A stretch of DNA of 48,261 nt, taken from contig NZ_JYFE01000008.1 in assembly GCF_000877395.1 (NCBI RefSeq), positions 1 to 48,261 of the forward strand, written 5' to 3'. The stretch comes from Jannaschia aquimarina. Its GTDB lineage: Bacteria > Pseudomonadota > Alphaproteobacteria > Rhodobacterales > Rhodobacteraceae. The notes beneath the pieces are model-generated. The model searched no databases and was not told the DNA's origin. It was given only the letters and a program-made list of their open reading frames with translations. Within the stretch, counting starts at the first letter, position 1. Every line of letters starts with the position of its first letter. Of the stretch, positions 10,069-18,975 are shown in pieces. The position numbers were made by a program, and so were the translations under genes.

Positions 10069-11505
10069 ATGACCGCCGCAGACCTCAATGTCATCCTGCC
10101 CGAGATCTTGCTCGCCCTCTATGCGATGGGCGCGCTGCTGGTGGGCGTCTACGGAAGCCAGGACCGGATGGCCAAGGCGCTGACCTGGGTCACCGCCGCC
10201 GTTCTGCTGCTAGTGGGGGCCTGGATCGCGCTGAGCGACGATGCCGGGCTGGGCTTCTCGTCGATGATCGTCAAGGACGGGTTCGCCCGCTTCGCGCAGG
10301 TCACGATCCTGCTTTCGGCCGCCGCGGTGCTGGTGCTGTCGGTCGAGTGGATGGAGCGGCACGCGATCCTCAAGTTCGAATACCCCATCATCGTCGTGCT
10401 GTCGGTGATCGGCATGATGATCATGGTGTCGTCCGGCAACCTGCTGACGCTCTATATGGGGCTGGAGCTGCAATCGCTGGCGCTCTACGTGCTGGCGTCG
10501 CTGCGTCGCGACAGCGTGCGGTCGACCGAGGCGGGGCTGAAATACTTCGTCCTGGGCGCGCTGTCGTCCGGCTTGCTGCTCTACGGTATCTCGCTGACCT
10601 ACGGCTATGCCGGCTCGACCGAGTTTGCGGCGATCGTGGCGGCGGCGAGCGGCGGGCAGGTCTCGCTGGGCCTGCTATTCGGGCTGGTCTTCGTCATCGC
10701 CGGTCTGGCGTTCAAGGTCTCGGCGGCGCCCTTCCACATGTGGACGCCGGACGTCTATGAGGGCGCGCCCACGCCGATCACGACGCTGATGGCCACCGCG
10801 CCCAAGGTCGCCGCCATGGCGATGTTCGCGCGCGTGACCTACGGCGCCTTCGGCGGAGCGGTCGCCGACTGGCAGCAGATCGTCGTCGTGCTGTCGGTGC
10901 TCTCGATGTTCCTGGGCGCGATCGCGGCGATCGGTCAGCGCGACATCAAGCGCCTGATGGCCTATTCATCGATCGCGCACATGGGCTATGCGCTGATGGG
11001 TCTGGCGGCGGGAACGGCGGCGGGCGTGCAGGCGATGTTGCTCTACATGGCGATCTACGTCGTGATGAACCTGGGCACCTTCGCCTTCATCCTGACCATG
11101 ACCCGCGACGGCCGAGAGACCACGGACATCTCGTCGCTGAGCCAGCTTTCCAAAGTGCATTCGGGGTGGGCCATGGCGCTGCTGGTGCTGCTCTTCAGCC
11201 TTGCCGGGATCCCGCCGTTCCTGGGCTTTTTCGCCAAGCTCTACGTTCTCCAGGCGGCCGTCGATGCGGGGCTGGTCTGGCTGGCGGTGCTGGGCGTGAT
11301 CGCCAGCGTCATCGGCGCCTTCTACTACCTGCGGATCGTCTACTTCATGTATTTCGGCGAAGAGAAGGACCCGCTCGACGGGGACATGAACCCGGTCTCC
11401 TGGGCGGTGCTGACGGCGTCGGCGGCGATCATGGTGTTGGGCATCGTCAACCTCTTCGGCCTCGAAGGCGTGGCCGCCGCAGCCGCCGCGACGCTCGTCC
11501 TTTGA
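10069..11505 (+). CDS. nuoN: NADH-quinone oxidoreductase subunit N
   Basis: NuoN is the third antiporter-like proton-pumping subunit and the last complex I gene of the operon. The chosen ATG follows a GAGGA ribosome site and starts [16 protein letters not shown], giving 478 residues, the usual length. An in-frame ATG further upstream lies inside nuoM and was rejected. Signatures include [20 protein letters not shown] (quinol-side glutamate helix), [20 protein letters not shown] and [20 protein letters not shown]. The stop codon overlaps the TTG start of birA. Confidence 0.96.
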   Translation: MTAADLNVILPEILLALYAMGALLVGVYGSQDRMAKALTWVTAAVLLLVGAWIALSDDAGLGFSSMIVKDGFARFAQVTILLSAAAVLVLSVEWMERHAILKFEYPIIVVLSVIGMMIMVSSGNLLTLYMGLELQSLALYVLASLRRDSVRSTEAGLKYFVLGALSSGLLLYGISLTYGYAGSTEFAAIVAAASGGQVSLGLLFGLVFVIAGLAFKVSAAPFHMWTPDVYEGAPTPITTLMATAPKVAAMAMFARVTYGAFGGAVADWQQIVVVLSVLSMFLGAIAAIGQRDIKRLMAYSSIAHMGYALMGLAAGTAAGVQAMLLYMAIYVVMNLGTFAFILTMTRDGRETTDISSLSQLSKVHSGWAMALLVLLFSLAGIPPFLGFFAKLYVLQAAVDAGLVWLAVLGVIASVIGAFYYLRIVYFMYFGEEKDPLDGDMNPVSWAVLTASAAIMVLGIVNLFGLEGVAAAAAATLVL

Positions 11506-12212
11506 ACTGGCCCGAAGGGGTCGGGCGCATCGTGCTCGACACGGTCGGGTCCACCTCGGAGGAGGCTCGCGTGCGGGCCGGGAACGGGCCGGTCTGGGTG
11601 TTAGCCTGCCATCAGACCGCCGCTCGGGGGCGCCGGGGACGACCCTGGTCGATGCCCGAGGGCAACTTCGCCGCCTCGCTGGCCTGGCACCCGACGGGCA
11701 GCCCTGCCGAGCACGGCCTGCGCAGCTTCACCGCGTCACTTGCCTTGGCCGAAGCGCTTGAGGCGTTCGGCGTCACCGGGCTGACCCTCAAATGGCCCAA
11801 CGACGTGCTGCGTCACGGCGGCAAGCTGGCCGGGATCTTGCTGGAAAGCCCCGCTCCGGGCCTGCTGGTGCTCGGAATCGGCGTGAACCTCGCCGCCGCG
11901 CCCGAAGCGGTCGAGGCCGGCGCCCTGTCGCCCGCTGCGTTGGACGGCAGTATCGCTCCCGAGGCGCTGCTGGATGTTCTGGCCCCCGCCTTTGCGGCCC
12001 GCGAGGCGCAACTGGTGCGCGACGGGTTCGGACCGATCCGCGAGGATTGGCTGGCGCGGGCAGGCGGGCTGGGCGGCCCGGTCACGGCCCGGCTCATGAC
12101 GCGCGAGGTGCGTGGCACCTTTGCCGATGTCGACGAGGTCGGGCATCTCGTCCTCGATACGCCACAGGGCCGGCAGCATCTGCCCGCGGGCGACGTGTTC
12201 TTCGGAGGCTAG
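11502..12212 (+). CDS. birA: Biotin--[acetyl-CoA-carboxylase] ligase
   Basis: BirA activates biotin to biotinyl-AMP and attaches it to a lysine of the biotin carboxyl carrier protein. The 236-residue protein starts directly with the catalytic core: VGSTSEEA (about residues 16-23), the GRRGRPW biotinyl-adenylate loop, LKWPNDVL and KLAGILLE. It lacks the N-terminal winged-helix domain of E. coli BirA, so it is the single-function class and not a repressor. The start is a TTG overlapping the nuoN stop (TTGA); a GTG at 11532 is an alternative. The overlap ties it to the complex I transcript. Confidence 0.93.
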   Translation: MNWPEGVGRIVLDTVGSTSEEARVRAGNGPVWVLACHQTAARGRRGRPWSMPEGNFAASLAWHPTGSPAEHGLRSFTASLALAEALEAFGVTGLTLKWPNDVLRHGGKLAGILLESPAPGLLVLGIGVNLAAAPEAVEAGALSPAALDGSIAPEALLDVLAPAFAAREAQLVRDGFGPIREDWLARAGGLGGPVTARLMTREVRGTFADVDEVGHLVLDTPQGRQHLPAGDVFFGG

Positions 12213-12215
12213 GCC

Positions 12216-12989
12216 ATGCTGCTGACCATAGATTGCGGCAACACCAACACCGTCTTCGCCCTGTGGGACGGCAGCGCCTTCGTCGCCAATTGGCGGATGG
12301 CCACGAACCACCAGCGCACGGCGGACGAATACTACACCTGGCTGCGCACGATGATGCGGCTGGAGGATCTGGACGTCACCGTCACCGATTGCATCATCTC
12401 GTCCACCGTGCCGCGCGTGGTCTTCAATCTGCGTGTGCTCTGCGACCGCTACTTCGAAACGCGACCGTTGGTCGTGGGCAAGCCCGAATGCCGTCTACCG
12501 GCCCAGCCGCGGGTCGATCAGGGCACCATCGTCGGTCCCGACCGGCTGGTGAACGCCGCGGCGGGCTTCGACCGCCATGGCGGCGACCTGATCGTGGTCG
12601 ATTTCGGCACCGCCACCACATTCGACGTCGTCGATCACGACGGTGCCTATGTGGGCGGCGTGATCGCGCCCGGCGTGAACCTTTCGCTGGAGGCGCTGCA
12701 CATGGCCGCCGCCGCCCTGCCGCATGTGGATATCACGCGCCCCCAACGGGTCGTGGGCACGAACACCGTGACCTGCATGCAGTCGGGCGTCTTCTGGGGC
12801 TATGTGGGCCTCGTCAAGGAAATCACCGCCCGCATTCGCGGGGAACGGGACCGTCCGATGACGGTTGTCTCGACCGGGGGGCTGGCCCCGCTCTTCCAGC
12901 AATCCGAGGACCTCTTCGACCATTGGGAAGAGGATCTCACGATGCACGGCCTGACCGTCATCCACGCCTTCAACAAGGACACTTCATGA
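12216..12989 (+). CDS. coaX: Type III pantothenate kinase
   Basis: CoaX phosphorylates pantothenate in the first step of coenzyme A synthesis. The 257-residue protein has the acetate-kinase fold signatures of this class: the N-terminal phosphate loop DCGNTNTVFALWD, the GPDRLVNAAAG motif and the DFGTATTFDVVD motif, followed by GGVIAPG. It lies 3 bases after birA, and its stop overlaps the start of the RNase J gene (ATGA). I recall the order birA-coaX-rnj behind nuo as common in Rhodobacterales. Confidence 0.96.
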   Translation: MLLTIDCGNTNTVFALWDGSAFVANWRMATNHQRTADEYYTWLRTMMRLEDLDVTVTDCIISSTVPRVVFNLRVLCDRYFETRPLVVGKPECRLPAQPRVDQGTIVGPDRLVNAAAGFDRHGGDLIVVDFGTATTFDVVDHDGAYVGGVIAPGVNLSLEALHMAAAALPHVDITRPQRVVGTNTVTCMQSGVFWGYVGLVKEITARIRGERDRPMTVVSTGGLAPLFQQSEDLFDHWEEDLTMHGLTVIHAFNKDTS

Positions 12990-14656
12990 GCAGAGACCGA
13001 TTGATCTACCTCCCCCTCGGCGGCGCCGGGGAAATCGGGATGAACGCCTATGTCTACGGCTACGGCCCCGAGGGGAAGGAACGTCTGATCCTGGTCGATC
13101 TGGGTATCGCCTTTCCGGACATGGACACGACGCCGGGGGTGGACGTCATCCTGCCCGACATCTCGTGGCTGGAAGACAAGCTCGACCGGCTGGAAGGCGT
13201 CTTCATCACCCACGCGCACGAGGATCACGTGGGCGGCGTCGGACATCTGCACGGCAAGTTGAACGCGCAGATCCACGCGCGCGCCTTCACCGCCAATCAT
13301 GCCCGCCGTAAGCTCAAGGAGCAGGGCCACGATGAGGGCGACGTCACAATCTGCGATCCCTGGCCGGCGACGACGGAGCTGGGACCGTTCAAGATCGGCT
13401 TCGTGCCGATCAGCCACTCGATCCCCGAAAGCAGCGCGCTGGTCATCGACACGCCCGCTGGCCGCATCGTCCATTCGGGTGATTTCAAGATCGACCACAC
13501 GCCCGTGTTGGGAGAGCCGTTCGACGAGGATCTGTTCCGCGAGGTGGCCAAGGGCGGCGTGCGCGCGCTGGTCTGCGATTCGACGAACGTCTTCAACGCG
13601 CATGAGGGCCGGTCTGAAAGCACGGTCGGCCCAAATATCCGCGAACTGGTCGCCGCCTCTTCGGGGATGTTCGTGGCGACAACGTTCGCGTCGAACGTCG
13701 CCCGGCTGAAATCGCTTGCGGATGCGGGCGAAGCGGCGGGCCGCTCGATCTGCCTGATGGGCCGCGCCATGCGCCGTATGACCGAAGCCGCAGTCGAGGA
13801 GGGGATCCTGACCGAATTCCCGAGGACGGTCTCGCCCGAGGATGCCGCCGACATCCCGCGCGAAAACCTGATGCTGATCGTCACCGGCAGCCAGGGCGAG
13901 CGTCGCGCGGCAAGTGCGCAGTTGAGCCAGGGCAAGTATTTCGGGCTGGAGATGAAGCAAGGCGACACGTTCCTGTTCTCGTCCAAGACGATCCCGGGCA
14001 ACGAGAAGGACGTCGCGCGGATCATCAACAACTTCTCCGAGATGGGTGTGGACGTGGTCTCGGACAGTGACCTGTATCACGTGTCGGGCCACGCGAACCG
14101 GCCGGATCTGGAGGCGATCCAGGCGCTGCTCGATCCGCAGGTCGTCATTCCCATGCATGGAGAGCACCGGCATCTGCGCGAACACGCCAAGTTGGCGGAC
14201 GGGCTGGGCCGTGTGGGCGTGCTGGCGCCGAACGGCACGATGGTGGATCTGGCGGGCAACAAGCCCACCGTAGTCGACCATGTGGAGACCGGGCGCACCT
14301 ATCTGGACGGCGCCACGCTGGTCGGCCAATTCGACGGCGTGATCCGCGACCGAATCCGCATGGCGCTGAACGGTCATGCCGTCGTGGCCTTGATGATCGA
14401 GGATGACGATCAGGTCATGGAAGACACCTGGGTCGATCTTCGCGGCCTGCCCGAGGCCGGCAGGTCCCGACGCAACCTCGCCGAGGAGATGGAGCGCGAT
14501 CTGGCTCAACGCCTGGAACGGGTGGACCGGAAGACCGCCCGCGACGACGACGCGTTGGAGAGCCTCATAAAGAAGTCGATCCAGCAGGTCGCGCAGGAAG
14601 AGATCGGCAAGCGGCCCGAGGTCACGGTGCTGATCACACGGCTGACGGCAGAGTGA
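12986..14656 (+). CDS. rnj: Ribonuclease J
   Basis: This metallo-beta-lactamase/beta-CASP ribonuclease carries out 5'-3' exonuclease and endonuclease processing of RNA. The 556-residue protein shows the zinc motif HAHEDH (residues 76-81), SHSIPES and HSGDFKID, the beta-CASP region, and the late motif VSGHANRPDLE with PMHGEHRHL. The ATG overlaps the coaX stop. An upstream open extension runs through birA and coaX in another frame and was rejected. Placement at the end of the complex I transcript means its level may follow respiratory gene expression. Confidence 0.95.
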   Translation: MSRDRLIYLPLGGAGEIGMNAYVYGYGPEGKERLILVDLGIAFPDMDTTPGVDVILPDISWLEDKLDRLEGVFITHAHEDHVGGVGHLHGKLNAQIHARAFTANHARRKLKEQGHDEGDVTICDPWPATTELGPFKIGFVPISHSIPESSALVIDTPAGRIVHSGDFKIDHTPVLGEPFDEDLFREVAKGGVRALVCDSTNVFNAHEGRSESTVGPNIRELVAASSGMFVATTFASNVARLKSLADAGEAAGRSICLMGRAMRRMTEAAVEEGILTEFPRTVSPEDAADIPRENLMLIVTGSQGERRAASAQLSQGKYFGLEMKQGDTFLFSSKTIPGNEKDVARIINNFSEMGVDVVSDSDLYHVSGHANRPDLEAIQALLDPQVVIPMHGEHRHLREHAKLADGLGRVGVLAPNGTMVDLAGNKPTVVDHVETGRTYLDGATLVGQFDGVIRDRIRMALNGHAVVALMIEDDDQVMEDTWVDLRGLPEAGRSRRNLAEEMERDLAQRLERVDRKTARDDDALESLIKKSIQQVAQEEIGKRPEVTVLITRLTAE

Positions 14657-14668
14657 GTTCGACCGGGT

Positions 14669-14688
14669 CGGATGGCACGCGCCATCCG
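14669..14688 (+). terminator. Stem-loop after rnj
   Basis: A perfect 8-bp inverted repeat (CGGATGGC, loop ACGC, GCCATCCG) starts 12 bases after the rnj stop. A weaker outer pairing (ACCG with CGGT) flanks it. There is only a T-poor tail (gttcggtttgg), so it may act as a 3' stabilising structure or a weak terminator for the long nuo-rnj transcript. Confidence 0.6.
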
Positions 14689-14810
14689 GTTCGGTTTGGG
14701 GCGGGCTGCAATCCGTGGGGCCATGCGCGGTGGCTTGCCGGAGAGATCGGGGGATATCGCCGTTCGGGAAAGGCCACGATATCGCCACGCCCTCCCGCTA
14801 GACCGCCGCC

Positions 14811-15569
14811 GTGCCACGCAAGATCACTCGCCTCGACCCTCCGTTCCTGCGCCGGATCCGGCTGCGTGACGACGCCGAACTTCCGGCGCGTTATCCGTTC
14901 GCAGTCGATTGGTTGCGGCCGGATTTCGAGCTGGAGTTCGACACGCCCATCACGATCCTCGTCGGGGAGAACGGCAGCGGAAAATCGACCCTGATCGAGG
15001 CCTTGGCGGCGCTGGCTGGTTTCGGCGCGTTGGGCGGAAGCCGGGACCACCGGGGTGCGGGTGCCGACGGCGCTGTCGGTGGCGCTGAACTGGCCGACAT
15101 ATTCCGCGCGGGCTGGCTGCCGAAACTCGGACACGGGTGGTTCTTTCGTGCGGAAACCTTCTTTCAGGTCGCGCGCTACATGGACGACATGCGGAGCCCG
15201 AGTGCGGATTTCCTGTCCCACAGCCATGGCGAGGGCTTCGTGCGCCTGTTCGCCGAGAGGATGCGGCGGCAGGGGCTCTATCTGCTCGACGAGCCGGAAT
15301 CGGCGCTGTCACCCCGACGGCAACTCGAACTGATGCGCTTCCTGCATCGCATGCAGCAGGGTGACGCGCCTTCGCAGATCGTCATGGCGACGCATTCGCC
15401 ATTCCTGGTGATGCAGCCGGGCGCCCGTGTCCTGGAGATCGACCGCCGCAGCATTCGCGAGGTAGAGCCGCATCGCACGGGGCATTTCCGGCTCTATCAA
15501 GATTTCACCGCCGATCCCGAAGGTGCCGTGGCAGAAATGCTGGCACACGACGAAGCCCTGGACTGGTAG
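14811..15569 (+). CDS. Compact AAA/ABC-type ATPase of unknown role
   Basis: The 252-residue soluble protein has a Walker A GENGSGKST (52-60), a signature-like SHSHGE (136-141), a Walker B GLYLLDEPES (155-164) and a switch histidine in ATHSPFL (about 193-199). These are the elements of the predicted ATPase group related to RecF/SMC heads and to OLD-type nucleases, but no coiled-coil arm or nuclease domain is attached. The start is GTG at 14811. No transporter membrane protein is nearby, so a role as an ABC importer subunit is unlikely. It ends 4 bases from the convergent helicase gene. Confidence 0.85.
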   Translation: MPRKITRLDPPFLRRIRLRDDAELPARYPFAVDWLRPDFELEFDTPITILVGENGSGKSTLIEALAALAGFGALGGSRDHRGAGADGAVGGAELADIFRAGWLPKLGHGWFFRAETFFQVARYMDDMRSPSADFLSHSHGEGFVRLFAERMRRQGLYLLDEPESALSPRRQLELMRFLHRMQQGDAPSQIVMATHSPFLVMQPGARVLEIDRRSIREVEPHRTGHFRLYQDFTADPEGAVAEMLAHDEALDW

Positions 15570-15573
15570 CGCG

Positions 15574-17031
15574 TCAGGCGCGTTCGGCTTCGCGGCGTTC
15601 CTCGAAGCTCATCTCGATGAAGCCGGGGACATGGTCGCCCAGACCCACGACCTTGGGCCCGCGATCCAAGCCGCGTCCGCGCCCGCGGCCGCCGCGCTCG
15701 CGCCGGGGCTCATCCCGGCGCGACTCGTCGCGGCGGGCTTCCTCGCGCGGGGCCTCGGCCTCGGCTGGTGCTGCCTCGGACGTCTCCTCGGAGGCCTTCC
15801 GGCTGCGGCTGCGCGAGCGGGACTTGCGCGGCACGCGCTCCTCCTCCTCGGCGGCGGGCGTGTCGGACTTGCGGCCCGGCGGGGTCCAGGGATTCTCCCC
15901 CTCAGGGATGGGTTTGCCGATCAGGCGCTCGATCCCGTCGAGATACTTCTCATCGGACGGAACCGCGATGGTGTAGGCGATGCCCGTCTTGCCGGCACGG
16001 CCCGTCCGGCCGATGCGGTGAACGTAATCCTCGGAATGGCTGGGCACGTCGAAGTTGAAGACGTGGCTCACATTCGGAATGTCGAGGCCCCGCGCAGCCA
16101 CGTCGGAGGCCACGAGGAAGCGCAACGTCCCGTCGCGGAAGCCGTCCAGTGTGCGCATCCGCTGCGACTGGTCCAGATCGCCATGGATCGGGGCGGCGTC
16201 GAGCCCATGCTTCTTCATCGACTTGGCGACGATATCTACCTCGACCTTGCGGTTGCAGAAGATGATGCCGTTCCGGCATTCGTCGCCGTCACGCTCGATG
16301 ATGGCGCGCAAGATGGCGCGCTTGTCCTTGGCGGACATGTCGCGCCGCTTGGGCGTGTGCTTGACCAAAACCTGAGTGATCGTGTCCGACGTCGAATTCT
16401 GGCGCTCGACCTCGATCTTCTCGGGGTTCGAGAGGAACTTGTTGGTGATCCGCTCGATCTCGGGCGCCATCGTGGCCGAGAAGAACAGGGTCTGACGGGT
16501 GAAGGGGGTGAGTTCGAAGATCCGCTCGATATCGGGGATGAACCCCATGTCGAGCATGCGGTCCGCCTCGTCCACGACCATGATCTGCACACCGGTCAGA
16601 AGCAGCTTGCCGCGTTCGAAATGGTCCAGCAGGCGGCCGGGTGTGGCGATCAGCACGTCGACGCCGCGGTCGATCAGCTGTTCCTGCTCCTTGAAGGAGA
16701 CGCCACCGATCAGCAAAGCCTTCGTCAGCTTGGACCCTTCGGCATAGGTGTCGAAGTTCTCGGCGACCTGCGCGGCCAGTTCGCGGGTCGGCGCAAGCAC
16801 CAGGCTGCGCGGCATCCGCGCGCGAGCGCGGCCGCGGGCCAGCTTGGTGATCATCGGCAGCGTGAAGCTGGCCGTCTTGCCCGTACCCGTCTGGGCGATG
16901 CCGAGCACGTCGCGGCCATCGAGGGCGGGGGGTATCGCTCCGGCCTGGATCGGAGTGGGGGTGTCGTATCCGGCGGCCTCTACGGCCTTGAGAACCTTCG
17001 GGGAAAGCCCGAGCTCGGAAAATTTGATCAT
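15574..17031 (-). CDS. rhlE: DEAD-box RNA helicase, RhlE type
   Basis: This ATP-dependent RNA helicase probably acts in ribosome assembly or RNA decay. The 485-residue protein has the Q motif (TPTPIQ, 24-29), motif I AQTGTGKT (46-53), PTRELA, VDEADRML, SATM and HRIGRTGRAG, in the right order. After about residue 380 comes a low-complexity tail rich in Arg, Ser, Glu and Gly (KSRSRSRSRK and GGRGRGRG), typical of RNA-binding extensions. The start MIKFSELGLS was chosen because upstream in-frame codons do not resemble helicase sequence. The gene symbol is by similarity only. Confidence 0.93.
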   Translation of the reverse strand: MIKFSELGLSPKVLKAVEAAGYDTPTPIQAGAIPPALDGRDVLGIAQTGTGKTASFTLPMITKLARGRARARMPRSLVLAPTRELAAQVAENFDTYAEGSKLTKALLIGGVSFKEQEQLIDRGVDVLIATPGRLLDHFERGKLLLTGVQIMVVDEADRMLDMGFIPDIERIFELTPFTRQTLFFSATMAPEIERITNKFLSNPEKIEVERQNSTSDTITQVLVKHTPKRRDMSAKDKRAILRAIIERDGDECRNGIIFCNRKVEVDIVAKSMKKHGLDAAPIHGDLDQSQRMRTLDGFRDGTLRFLVASDVAARGLDIPNVSHVFNFDVPSHSEDYVHRIGRTGRAGKTGIAYTIAVPSDEKYLDGIERLIGKPIPEGENPWTPPGRKSDTPAAEEEERVPRKSRSRSRSRKASEETSEAAPAEAEAPREEARRDESRRDEPRRERGGRGRGRGLDRGPKVVGLGDHVPGFIEMSFEERREAERA

Positions 17032-17274
17032 ATGCGTCCTGTACGGCGGTCCGGCCCCATTGCCGGAATCCGAATGTGGGTGGGACGCCTGACTTCCTCG
17101 CGTCCCGGCTAACGTCTGGCCCCTCACGGGCGCGGCACCGGTAACAGGGGTCGCCCTGCGGGTCAATCGGAGCTGCGATCCGCCTTATTTCGTGCGGCAT
17201 CGGCGCCTTTCAAGGGGAACGTGTGCGCCGATCCGGCGTTCCTCTTGGCACCACGCATACGACGGGAGGACATC

Positions 17275-17703
17275 ATGGCGATCAAGAAACGCGGCAACGC
17301 CCATTGGGAAGGCACGTTGAAGGAAGGTAACGGCACCGTCTCGACGGCGTCGGGCGCGTTGGAGGCGAACCCGTACGGCTTCAACACCCGCTTTGAAGGA
17401 CAACCCGGCACGAACCCCGAGGAGTTGATCGCGGCGGCGCATGCCTCCTGCTTCTCCATGGCGTTTTCGATGGTGCTGGGCCAATCCGACCTGACGCCAT
17501 CCGCAATCGACACGGAGTGCACCGTGACGCTTGAGGAGAAGGATGGTGGGTTCGCGGTGACCGCGTCTCATCTGACGGTTTCGGCCACGGTCCCCGGCGC
17601 GTCCGAGGATCAGGTCCGCGAGGCGGCGGAAGGGGCCAAGGCGAACTGTCCGATCTCCAAGCTGTTGAATGCCGAGATCACGATGGATCTGACCGTAAGC
17701 TGA
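17275..17703 (+). CDS. osmC: OsmC family peroxiredoxin
   Basis: OsmC/Ohr proteins reduce organic hydroperoxides with a pair of cysteines. The 142-residue protein has both: C59 in AAHASCFSMAF and C125 in AKANCPISKLLN. It has the OsmC-type order, with the PEELIAAAHASC motif before the central helix. A GGGAGGA ribosome site lies just before the ATG; the longer in-frame start at 17221 is not supported. It is divergent from the helicase gene. It belongs to the OsmC rather than the Ohr branch by eye. Confidence 0.93.
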   Translation: MAIKKRGNAHWEGTLKEGNGTVSTASGALEANPYGFNTRFEGQPGTNPEELIAAAHASCFSMAFSMVLGQSDLTPSAIDTECTVTLEEKDGGFAVTASHLTVSATVPGASEDQVREAAEGAKANCPISKLLNAEITMDLTVS

Positions 17704-17725
17704 CTGCCGGGGCCGGCGCTGACCG

Positions 17726-18340
17726 CTAGACCCTTGCCGATGGGTGCAGGGCGGGACGGTAGCCGCCAAGCATCACTTCTATCGTCGGCGTCGGCGTCAG
17801 CACCTCTGCCGGGCCGTCCGGCAGGGGAACCGGCGCATCGTAGCCGCCCGGCGTAAATGGCATGAGCGCGTCGCCCAGACGCAGATGCGGCGTCCCATCA
17901 TGCATCACGAAAGCGCCGTCGGGCAGAAAGGAGACAGATCTTACCTGTGACCGGCGGAGCTTCCGCGCGCCGGGGACGGCCCGGGCAGCGTGGAGCACCG
18001 AGTCCATCTTGGGGGCGGAGGCGGGACCGTAGAGGTCTTCCCAGATGGCCTTCCATTGCAGGTAATCGGCACGGCGGCATTCGGCGCAGGGCCGATGCCC
18101 GGCCGCAAGGGCCACCGCCTCGTCTAGAAAGAACAGCTCGGTATAGCGGCGCTGGGTCATCAGCTTTCGCCGGCGGCCCTTGAAGGCCAGGACGCAGCAG
18201 ACCCAGTTCCGATGCGCCCAGCGACGCGGCGTCAGGATTCGGTGCTCGTCGTGCAGCACACCGCGATTGCCCAGCATCGTGCCCCGGTCGGGGATGGCGA
18301 CGATCTCTCCGGTGGGCAGGACGCGATTCTGAAGCGGCAT
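17726..18340 (-). CDS. Uncharacterised protein with Ada-like cysteine motif, prfC operon
   Basis: This 204-residue soluble protein has no domain I can name with certainty. Residues 77-89 read ALAAGHRPCAECR, strikingly like the ALAAGFRPCKRC segment that supplies two zinc-binding cysteines in the N-terminal domain of the Ada methylphosphotriester repair protein. Two more cysteines (C48, C49) precede it, so a four-cysteine metal site is possible. The C-terminal half is proline-rich with short strands. It is the last gene of a minus-strand unit prfC, 18340-18975, this gene, and overlaps the one before it (TGATG). Function is unknown. Confidence 0.85.
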   Translation of the reverse strand: MPLQNRVLPTGEIVAIPDRGTMLGNRGVLHDEHRILTPRRWAHRNWVCCVLAFKGRRRKLMTQRRYTELFFLDEAVALAAGHRPCAECRRADYLQWKAIWEDLYGPASAPKMDSVLHAARAVPGARKLRRSQVRSVSFLPDGAFVMHDGTPHLRLGDALMPFTPGGYDAPVPLPDGPAEVLTPTPTIEVMLGGYRPALHPSARV

Positions 18341-18975
18341 CAGGCGGGCCCCTCGATATAGGCGCGCAGACGCGCGACGGTGAGGCGCTGGTTGCCTGGC
18401 CTTGTCTGGTGCGGGTCTGCATCCTCGATCCCGCTGAAGCGATAATCCGACATCGTGGCGAGCCAGCCTACGAAAGCGTCACGCGTCTCAAAGCCTTCGA
18501 CCGAGCGGCTGGGCGCCGGGCAGCCATCCTCGGCCGGTCCATAGCTGAAGAGCGGCTCGCCCTCCCATCCGTGGAAGAGCCCATAACCGCAATAGAAGCG
18601 GTGATGGTGGACAAGCGCACTGCCAAAACCGGTCTGACCGTCAGGGCGGGTCTCGATCAAGCGGGCGGCGACGGCTTCGGCCAGCGGTCGTCCGACGGGG
18701 GCTTTCGCATCCGTGTCGTCATAAGCGGCTTTCTCCAGCGCGAGGCCCAGTCGCAGCGCAGTTCTCAGCGCGCGATTTTGGAGAGACCAAAGACATTGCT
18801 GGCCGACCGAGACCGGCGTCAGCGCGGCCACCCGCAAGCGCCCTGCGCCCGGTTCGTCGGCCCAGGCCGCCGAGATGTCGGCCCGGCGGGCTTGCCAGTT
18901 GGTGCGATCGATATCGCGCAGGGCCGAAAGACGTTCCCGGAGCCGGATCCTGCGCGATATCGGATCGTCCGTCAC
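18340..18975 (-). CDS. Uncharacterised 211-residue protein downstream of prfC
   Basis: I do not recognise this protein. It is mainly helical at the N-terminus (RRIRLRERLSALRDIDRTNW). A central histidine- and aromatic-rich stretch, HHHRFYCGYGLFHGW (about residues 124-138), could hold a metal or ligand. The GTG start overlaps the prfC stop (GTGA) and the stop overlaps the next gene, so all three are probably co-translated. A longer version starting at 19047 would lie inside prfC and was rejected. Confidence 0.82.
   Translation of the reverse strand: MTDDPISRRIRLRERLSALRDIDRTNWQARRADISAAWADEPGAGRLRVAALTPVSVGQQCLWSLQNRALRTALRLGLALEKAAYDDTDAKAPVGRPLAEAVAARLIETRPDGQTGFGSALVHHHRFYCGYGLFHGWEGEPLFSYGPAEDGCPAPSRSVEGFETRDAFVGWLATMSDYRFSGIEDADPHQTRPGNQRLTVARLRAYIEGPA

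Noticed and set aside
11166-11501. In-frame extension of birA upstream into nuoN
   Set aside because: It lies in another frame of nuoN and lacks similarity to a BirA N-terminal domain.
12800-14788. 662-codon open frame on the minus strand opposite rnj
   Set aside because: Shadow of RNase J, whose catalytic motifs are all present on the plus strand.
15523-17112. 529-codon plus-strand frame opposite the DEAD-box helicase
   Set aside because: The minus-strand helicase motifs are complete; the plus frame has no domain.
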